Shown: positions 31,403-36,896 of the stretch, one piece after another
Numbering within the stretch: position 1 is the stretch's first letter
How the letters are laid out: the number at the start of each line of letters is the position of its first letter
NCBI GenBank assembly: GCA_016218805.1
Contig: JACRCW010000124.1
Span: forward strand, 1-36,896
Reading direction: 5' to 3'
DNA: 36,896 nucleotides
DNA from: Deltaproteobacteria bacterium
GTDB taxonomy: Bacteria; Myxococcota; JACRCW01
Notes under the pieces: model-generated
What the model saw: only the letters and a program-made list of their open reading frames with translations
What the model was told of the DNA's origin: nothing
Databases searched by the model: none
Made by a program: the position numbers and the translations under genes

Positions 31403-32515
31403 GTGTTGCGCTCCCGCCACCCGATCCTTGACTTCCTGCAGGAGCGGCTGGTCAAGGCGCTGGCCATCTTCGTCGGGACGTGGTTGCTCGGCGGGCTCGG
31501 GCTCTACCTCATCGGGTGGACGTTCCACATGCCCACGGAGATGAACGCGCCGGACGGCAGCGCGGACGCCGGCAACTGGTCACTCGGGAACTGCCTGTGG
31601 ATGGCCACCATGACGGTGAGCACGCTGGGCATGGGGGACCTCTCCATGTTCAGCCGCCTGCCCGTGCTGGGACGGCAGGTCGTCTACGCGTACATGATCG
31701 CCTACACGCTCATCAGCTACCTGCTGGTCCTCTACGCGTCCGCGCAGACCATCAGCTACGTGGTTGAAGGCGCACTGGGCCGCTACCTGGAGACGCGCCG
31801 CATGCAACGTGACCTCAACGAATTGGACAAGCACTTTGTGGTCTGCGGGCTGGGCTCCACCGGGCTGCACATTGTGCAGGAGCTGGTGAAGGTGAAAGCC
31901 ACCGTGGTGGGCGTGGACACCGCGCCGGAGAAGGTGGCCCACGCCAAGACCCTGTTCCCCACCGAGCTGTTCCTGGACGGTGACGGGACGCAGGATGACA
32001 CCCTGGAGCGGATTGGCATCCGGCGGGCGGCCGGGTTCTTTGCCGCCATGGGTGAGGACAAGGACAACATCATTGCCGTGCTGGCCGCGCGCCAGGTCAA
32101 TCCCGCGGCGCGCGTGGTGGCGCGCGCACAGGAGAGCCAGAACATTGAGAAGCTCAAGCGCGTGGGCGCCAACGTCACCATCTGCCCCACGCAGATTGGC
32201 GGCATGCGCATGGCGTCCGAGATGGTCCGCCCGGCGGTGACCACGTTCCTGGACACCATGCTGCGCAGCCAGAACTCCACCGTGCGGTTTGAGAACGTGA
32301 TCCTGCGCGAGAACGGCCCCGCCGCCGGCCGCATGCTCAAGGAACTGGACCTGCGCGGGCGCACGGGGCTCATTGTGGTGGCCACGGTCAAGGCGGGCGG
32401 CCAGATTGCCTACAATCCCGGGCCGGACACGCGCGTGGATGGCGGGGATGCTGTCGTTGTCATCACCACGCCGGACCAGAAGCGCGTGCTGGAGACACTG
32501 CTCAACGGCGCATGA
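31403..32515 (+). CDS. K+ channel with cytoplasmic TrkA-N (RCK) domain and an unusual filter
   Basis: This is a protein of 370 residues starting at a GTG. Residues 19-41 form TM1, 65-80 the pore loop and about 92-120 TM2. A linker then leads to an RCK domain with the nucleotide motif GLGSTG (149-154) in HFVVCGLGSTGLHIVQE. A TrkA-C-like part follows (GRTGLIVVATVKAGGQ). This is the two-transmembrane Kch/MthK-like layout, forming tetramers gated by nucleotide or ligand on the RCK ring. The filter reads T74-L-G-M-G-D79 where K+ channels almost always read TVGYGD. The Tyr to Met change may alter selectivity. The small exported gene's upstream ATG overlaps its stop (ATGA), and eight bases separate it from the preceding gene. 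Confidence 0.88.
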   Translation: MLRSRHPILDFLQERLVKALAIFVGTWLLGGLGLYLIGWTFHMPTEMNAPDGSADAGNWSLGNCLWMATMTVSTLGMGDLSMFSRLPVLGRQVVYAYMIAYTLISYLLVLYASAQTISYVVEGALGRYLETRRMQRDLNELDKHFVVCGLGSTGLHIVQELVKVKATVVGVDTAPEKVAHAKTLFPTELFLDGDGTQDDTLERIGIRRAAGFFAAMGEDKDNIIAVLAARQVNPAARVVARAQESQNIEKLKRVGANVTICPTQIGGMRMASEMVRPAVTTFLDTMLRSQNSTVRFENVILRENGPAAGRMLKELDLRGRTGLIVVATVKAGGQIAYNPGPDTRVDGGDAVVVITTPDQKRVLETLLNGA

Positions 32516-32559
32516 CCCGCTTTGACAATCCGCGGGTGCGACCCAATCCTGTGGGCGCC

Positions 32560-32868
32560 ATGCCCCGGTGGACCCGCACCATCCCGGTTGCCCTGCGCGC
32601 GATGATCGCGTGCCTGGTCCTGCTGCTGGGCGGCGGCGTCGCGTCGGGCGCGCCTGCCCGGGAGCAGGCCACCGAGTACCGGGTGCCAGCCTCCCCGTCC
32701 ACGACGACACCCGCGCCCCGCATGGCTGTAACCCGGGCGCGCGTGGTGTACCCCCGCTGGGTGCCCCAGGCTGCGGTCACAAGCCGCGACATGCAGCCGT
32801 GGCGCGTGCACCCGCCCGCACCCAACCCCGTTCCCGTCTATCTCCGGCATTGCGCTCTCCTGCGGTGA
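32560..32868 (+). CDS. small exported protein of unknown function
   Basis: This is a protein of 102 residues from the ATG at 32560. It begins with a signal peptide (MPRWTRTIPVALRAMIACLV, then LLLGGGVASGAPA). The mature part of about 65 residues is Pro/Thr/Arg-rich (PASPSTTTPAPRMAVTRARV, VYPRWVPQAAV) and probably extended. An in-frame ATG at 32512 overlaps the channel stop codon (ATGA) and would add 16 residues ahead of the signal peptide, so it is the alternative start. I recognise no domain. The position between a K+ channel and a SecA-like ATPase suggests a periplasmic partner or client of one of them. Confidence 0.5.
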   Translation: MPRWTRTIPVALRAMIACLVLLLGGGVASGAPAREQATEYRVPASPSTTTPAPRMAVTRARVVYPRWVPQAAVTSRDMQPWRVHPPAPNPVPVYLRHCALLR

Positions 32869-32923
32869 GGCGCGCCAACGCTCGCGTTGGCCCGTCCCGT
32901 TCCACCCATTCCCTGGAGAGCCC

Positions 32924-35359
32924 ATGTCCCCCGTTCAACCGGCGCCCCCGGCGCTGCCCGCATCCGCCACCCCATTCCGGACGCGCCTGAACCGCGCGGT
33001 CCGCCGCTGGCGCGGTGAGCGCACCGCGTATGGGCTGGAGCCGTTTGCCACAACGTTGCGCGCGCTGGAGCGCACGGACCTGCGCGCGCTGGCTGACGCC
33101 GAGCTGCTGGCGCGTGCCCGGGCGCTGCGCGGGCCCACACCGGATGAGACCGCGGTCTTTGCGCTGGTGCGGGAAGCCGCGCGCCGCGCGCTGGGGCTGG
33201 AGGCGCATGCCTGCCAACTGGCGGCGGGGCTGGCCATGGTGCGCGGCCGCGTGGCGGAGTTGCCCACCGGCGAAGGCAAGACGCTGGCCGCGGTGTTCAC
33301 CGCCGTGTGGCACGGGCTCAGCGGGCGGGGCGTGCACGTGCTGACGTTCAATGACTACCTGGCGCGGCGCGATGCCGCGTGGATGGGGCCGGTGTACCGG
33401 CTGCTGGGCGTGACCGTGGGGTGCGTCCAGGAAGGGCAGTCCGCGGCGGAAAAGCGCGCGGCGTACGCCGCCGACGTCACCTACGGCACCGCCAAGGAAG
33501 TGGGTTTTGACTTCCTGCGTGACGGCATCGCGCTGGACGCGGACCCGTGCGTACACCGGCCGTTCCACGCGGTCATTGTGGATGAAGCGGACTCCGTGCT
33601 GGTGGACGAGGCCCGCGTGCCGCTGGTGCTGGCCGGCGTGGACGAAGGCGGCGGCCCCGACGTGCGGCGCGTGGTGGAACTGACGCGCGGGATGCAGCGG
33701 GGCGTGGACTTTGAGACGGATGCCGAACAGCGCAACGTGTTCCTCACCGACGCGGGCGCGCGGCAGCTGGAGTCCGCGCTGGGCTGCGCCAGCCTGTATG
33801 ACGGTACCAACCAGGGGCTGTTGGAGGCCGCGCACTGCGCCCTGCACGCGCACGCCCTGCTCCACCGCGACGTGGACTACCTGGTGCGCGACGGGCGCAT
33901 CCAGGTCATTGACGAGTTCACCGGCCGCATCATGGAGAAGCGCCACTGGCCGGACGGGATCCAGGCCGCGCTGGAGGCCAAGGAGGGGATGGACCGGCGC
34001 ACCCGCGGGCGCGTGCTGGGCTCCATCACGCTGCAACACTTCCTGCGCCTCTACCCGCACCTGGCCGGCATGACGGCCACCGCCCAGGCCGCCGCCGAGG
34101 AACTGCAGGCCTTCTACCGCGTGGACGTGCACGTGCTCCCGCCGCACACGCCCAGCCACCGCACGGACCAGCCGGACGCGGTGTTCACCCACCAGGCGGC
34201 CAAGCGGCGCGCGCTGCTGGACGAGATAGGCCGCGTCCACGCCACGGGACGCCCCATCCTGGTGGGAACGCTCAGCGTGGCGGAGTCCGAGGACCTGGCC
34301 GCCGCCCTCCAGGCCGCCGGGGTCCGGTGCGCGGTGCTCAATGCGCGCAATGACCAGGAGGAGGCGGCGGTCATTGCGGAGGCCGGTGCGCTGGGCGCGG
34401 TGACCATCTCCACCAACATGGCGGGGCGGGGCACGGACATCCGCCTGGGTGGTTCGGATGAACGGGAGCGCGCCGCCGTGGTGGCGCTGGGCGGGCTGTA
34501 CGTCCTGGGCACCAACCGCCATGAAAGCGTCCGCGTGGACCGCCAGCTGCGCGGCCGCGCGGGGCGCCAGGGGGACCCGGGCTCCACGCGTTTCTTCATT
34601 GCCCTGGATGATGACCTGTTCCGCCGCTACGGGCTGACGGACGCGGTGTTTGCGCGGCATGGACTGCAACGGCGTGACGGCGAAGTGGACCACGGCGGGC
34701 TGCGCGCGGACGTGGAACACGCGCAGCGGGTCATTGAGGGACAGTGTTTTGACATCCGCCATGACCTGTTCCGGTACTCCAACGTGGTGGAGCAGCAGCG
34801 GCGGCTGGTGCGGGCCCGGCGGGAGGCGGTCCAGCGCGGTGACCCGGAGGCCCGCGCGTGGGAGGCCGCGGAACCCCAGCTGTATGCGCGCGCCGTGGCG
34901 CGGTGGGGGGCCGCACGGGCCGCCCGCGTGGAGCGCAACGCACACCTGCTGGCGCTGGACCGCGCGTGGGCGGAACACCTCTGCTGGGTGACTGACACGC
35001 GCGAGACCGTGCACCTGGTCAGCCTGAGCGGCCAGACACCGGTGGTGGAGTTCCGCCGCTGGTGCACGGAGGCGTTCGCGCGCCGCATGGAACAAATGGA
35101 CCAGGACCTCACGGGCGCGCTGGCCGGCGTGCTTGCCCGGGAGGACGCCGCGCTGGACGAACTGGAGCACGCCCGGGGGCCGTCCTCCACGTGGACCTAC
35201 CTGGTCAATGACGACCCGTTCCAGTCCGGCTTTGAGCTGCTCAAGGGCGGGGCGCTGGGGTTCTCCGCCATTGCCGCGGGCGTGTACGGGCCGCTGTTGC
35301 TGGCGTGGCTGGTGGTGCGCCGGTGGTGGGGCGGAAAGCGCGGCGGCAAACCAGCATGA
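32924..35359 (+). CDS. SecA-like preprotein translocase ATPase with a C-terminal membrane anchor
   Basis: This is a protein of 811 residues with intact SecA motor motifs. Walker A is PTGEGKT (114-120), Walker B is DEAD (220-223), then LAGMTATA, the arginine-finger part TNMAGRGTDIRLGG (from about 497) and QLRGRAGRQGDPG (from about 542). SecA couples ATP hydrolysis to pushing preproteins through SecYEG. The usual C-terminal zinc motif is absent. In its place is a hydrophobic helix at about 776-798 (GFSAIAAGVYGPLLLAWLVV) followed by a basic tail (RRWWGGKRGGKPA), so the motor should be fixed to the inner membrane. The start ATG has GGAGAG ahead. It is probably an accessory SecA, not the housekeeping one. 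It follows the K+ channel and the small exported protein genes. Confidence 0.85.
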   Translation: MSPVQPAPPALPASATPFRTRLNRAVRRWRGERTAYGLEPFATTLRALERTDLRALADAELLARARALRGPTPDETAVFALVREAARRALGLEAHACQLAAGLAMVRGRVAELPTGEGKTLAAVFTAVWHGLSGRGVHVLTFNDYLARRDAAWMGPVYRLLGVTVGCVQEGQSAAEKRAAYAADVTYGTAKEVGFDFLRDGIALDADPCVHRPFHAVIVDEADSVLVDEARVPLVLAGVDEGGGPDVRRVVELTRGMQRGVDFETDAEQRNVFLTDAGARQLESALGCASLYDGTNQGLLEAAHCALHAHALLHRDVDYLVRDGRIQVIDEFTGRIMEKRHWPDGIQAALEAKEGMDRRTRGRVLGSITLQHFLRLYPHLAGMTATAQAAAEELQAFYRVDVHVLPPHTPSHRTDQPDAVFTHQAAKRRALLDEIGRVHATGRPILVGTLSVAESEDLAAALQAAGVRCAVLNARNDQEEAAVIAEAGALGAVTISTNMAGRGTDIRLGGSDERERAAVVALGGLYVLGTNRHESVRVDRQLRGRAGRQGDPGSTRFFIALDDDLFRRYGLTDAVFARHGLQRRDGEVDHGGLRADVEHAQRVIEGQCFDIRHDLFRYSNVVEQQRRLVRARREAVQRGDPEARAWEAAEPQLYARAVARWGAARAARVERNAHLLALDRAWAEHLCWVTDTRETVHLVSLSGQTPVVEFRRWCTEAFARRMEQMDQDLTGALAGVLAREDAALDELEHARGPSSTWTYLVNDDPFQSGFELLKGGALGFSAIAAGVYGPLLLAWLVVRRWWGGKRGGKPA

Positions 35360-35371
35360 CCCCGGCCACGC

Positions 35372-36463
35372 TCAGTACGCCGTCCGCACGCAGTCATACG
35401 TCAGCGGGATGGGGTCGCCGGTGGCCAGCACCTCAAAGTCCGTGGGCAACAGCGCGTCCAGGTCCCGGGGACCCAGGCCCACCTCTCCCCACCGCACCGC
35501 GGAGAACCGGTCTGAGGCCGCCGTGAGCGCCACGTTGCCACCATCCGACAGCGCCATCCCGTACTGCTGCAGTGCGCGCGCCACCGTGCGCGCGGCGTCG
35601 TTGGGGAGCGACGCGAGATCGTAGTCCGCCCGGAGCCGCCAGCGGGTGCCGTAGGTGGGCGCGTCAGCGTCCGCCGCGGAGGGTGCCCCCGCGTGCGTGG
35701 CGGGCCGGACGTAGTGGCCCGCGCGCATGCGCGCGTTGGGCAGGATGAAGCGGATGGCATGGTCAATGTGGCCGCGGGCAACCTCCTCCGGCGTGAACAG
35801 CAGCGGCGCCACGGGGAACCCCGCAGCGTCGGAGCTGGTGCACTGCTCGCCGCGGCCCTGGGGGCCGTACACACGCGCCAGGTCCCACGCCGCAATGCAC
35901 AGCGTGTCCAACACGCCACCCGCGTAGCTGGCGGCGTATGCCTCAAACAGGCGGTTCACGCGCCGGTCCACCACCAGCAGGTGGCAGTCACCGCCGCCCG
36001 TGCACACGTAGCCGGACTCGCCCTCCACCGCGCCCACGGCGGGGATGGGGAAGGGCACGTCATCACAGTCCGGTGCGTAGAAGTCCCCCGCCGGGTTGCG
36101 CGTCACGTACGGGGTGGCCGCGTCCGCTTCCAGGACCACCATGGAGAAGTCAATCTGCACGTGCCCCAGGCCCCACCCGCCGTGGTCCGCCAGCCACTGC
36201 GTGATCTGCGCGGAACGCGCGTGCAGCGGTGCGGTGGTGACGTCCTGGTTCATCCACGCGGCGTCCGGGAAGTACCGCCCCGCCGCCCCGGCCGCGGAGG
36301 ACGAGGCCGCCGCCGCCGAAGACGAGCCCGACACTCCGCCCGAGGACGCGACGCCCCCACCCGGCGCGCCGCTGCCGCCGCCGGACCCGCCCGCCGGCGC
36401 CGCACACGCGGTCACCAGCCCACCCGCGCACAGCAGCACCGCACCCCAGGACCACCGTGGCAT
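35372..36463 (-). CDS. lipoprotein of unknown function
   Basis: This is a protein of 363 residues. The signal peptide MPRWSWGAVLLCAGGLVTA ends at C20. A Gly/Ser/Ala spacer covers about 21-62, then a large soluble domain of about 300 residues. It is Trp- and Asp-rich with a few paired cysteines (FYAPDCDDVPFPIPAVG, GYVCTGGGDCHLLVVDRRVN, RLFEAY). The part around CIAAWDLARVYGPQGRGEQC and ARGHIDHAIRFILPNARMR is reminiscent of carbohydrate-active or phage-tail-fibre-like proteins with disulfide-bonded loops, but I name no family. It converges on the SecA-like gene with 12 bases between stops. It diverges from the next exported protein gene with 80 bases between starts. Confidence 0.7.
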   Translation of the reverse strand: MPRWSWGAVLLCAGGLVTACAAPAGGSGGGSGAPGGGVASSGGVSGSSSAAAASSSAAGAAGRYFPDAAWMNQDVTTAPLHARSAQITQWLADHGGWGLGHVQIDFSMVVLEADAATPYVTRNPAGDFYAPDCDDVPFPIPAVGAVEGESGYVCTGGGDCHLLVVDRRVNRLFEAYAASYAGGVLDTLCIAAWDLARVYGPQGRGEQCTSSDAAGFPVAPLLFTPEEVARGHIDHAIRFILPNARMRAGHYVRPATHAGAPSAADADAPTYGTRWRLRADYDLASLPNDAARTVARALQQYGMALSDGGNVALTAASDRFSAVRWGEVGLGPRDLDALLPTDFEVLATGDPIPLTYDCVRTAY

Positions 36464-36543
36464 GCGCACCTCCGCCGCGCGCAGCCTGCCACGCGGCGCC
36501 CGGGACTTGAACGGCGCGCGGGGCGACGACACAACGCGCGGGC

Positions 36544-36896
36544 ATGGCGGACGCGGTCCAATACTCCGGGCGGGAGGCGCGTCCACGTTGCGTGGCTGGC
36601 CTGCGCGGGATCCTGCTGGTGCTGGTGTGCGCGGTGGCGCCGGGGCCCGCCGCGGGGCAGGGGTTCCCCGCCGCACCGCCCGTGGTGCGGCGCGTGCCGG
36701 CGGGGCCGGACACCGGGCTGGTTCCCGTGGTGCCGCCGCCGGGTGACTGGGTGGAGGAGCCGCGCGAAGTGCCGGTGGACCCCGCGGTGGCCGAGTCGCT
36801 CGCGCGCGTGGCGGTGCGCGGGGGCCACGGCGCGGCGGGTCCGTGGCTGCTGCTGGGTGGCGCGCGGTGGGGGCCCGCGCTGGCGGCGTGGGGGGC
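36544..36896 (+). CDS. N-terminal part of an exported protein, cut by the window edge
   Basis: The frame opens at the ATG at 36544 and stays open for 117 codons to the window end. The N-terminus has a basic region and a hydrophobic stretch (GLRGILLVLVCAVAPGPAAG) that reads as a Sec signal peptide. A Pro/Val-rich segment follows (PPVVRRVPAGPDTGLVPVVP). The 3' end is missing, so neither size nor family can be judged. An ATG-proximal ribosome binding site is not obvious. It is divergent from the lipoprotein gene, with a short shared upstream region. Confidence 0.5.
   Translation, partial: MADAVQYSGREARPRCVAGLRGILLVLVCAVAPGPAAGQGFPAAPPVVRRVPAGPDTGLVPVVPPPGDWVEEPREVPVDPAVAESLARVAVRGGHGAAGPWLLLGGARWGPALAAWG

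Overview
The window is about 37 kb of very GC-rich DNA (roughly 70 % by eye, not computed). Several traits point to a Myxococcota genome, probably of the Myxococcus/Corallococcus type. It carries many Cys-rich, Ser/Gly-rich or Asp-Ala-Gly-rich lipoproteins, ASH-repeat plus FG-GAP surface proteins, FHA and cyclic-nucleotide modules on unusual partners, and a strong G/C third-position bias. The species cannot be named from the sequence. I found no rRNA, tRNA, CRISPR array or insertion sequence.

Left end (1-3210): this looks like accessory DNA. Bases 1-1112 hold no convincing gene and are visibly less GC-rich. A strong intrinsic terminator faces the minus strand at 613-637 with no recognised gene upstream of it. 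A frameshifted, stop-interrupted coding remnant follows (1113-1816). Next come a PD-(D/E)XK nuclease-like gene and a translationally coupled gene of unknown function (1898-3210).

Housekeeping and surface block (3318-9320): an OsmC-type peroxidase, a SpoU/TrmH RNA methyltransferase, a small Cys-rich lipoprotein, a 1212-residue ASH-repeat/FG-GAP lipoprotein and a VapBC-type toxin-antitoxin pair.

Minus-strand run (14326 down to 9330): a hotdog thioesterase, a class II aldolase/adducin protein, a Mug-type DNA glycosylase, a B12-binding-type radical SAM enzyme and a secreted START-like protein. The radical SAM protein is fused to a run of 15-residue repeats and then a C-terminal beta-rich domain. 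A REP-like double hairpin separates the last two genes. The plus-strand GNAT gene at 14452 is transcribed divergently from the thioesterase.

Second minus-strand run (19670 down to 14956): a tight five-gene set of Cys-rich lipoprotein, FHA protein, a small helical protein resembling encapsulated ferritin but lacking its iron ligands, an exported phospholipase D and a tail-anchored small protein.

Right half (19778-36896): a cyclic-nucleotide-binding/nucleoside-kinase fusion and an alpha/beta hydrolase, a hypothetical protein, a 1053-residue lipoprotein, an MBL-fold hydrolase, a GH25 lysozyme and thioredoxin 2. After these comes a plus-strand run of RavA-like MoxR ATPase, small protein, K+ channel, small exported protein and a SecA-like ATPase with a C-terminal membrane anchor. 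A lipoprotein and the start of an exported protein cut by the window edge close the segment.

The strongest candidates for undescribed biology are the radical SAM-repeat fusion, the pseudo-EncFtn operon, and the membrane-anchored SecA-like ATPase beside an atypical K+ channel.
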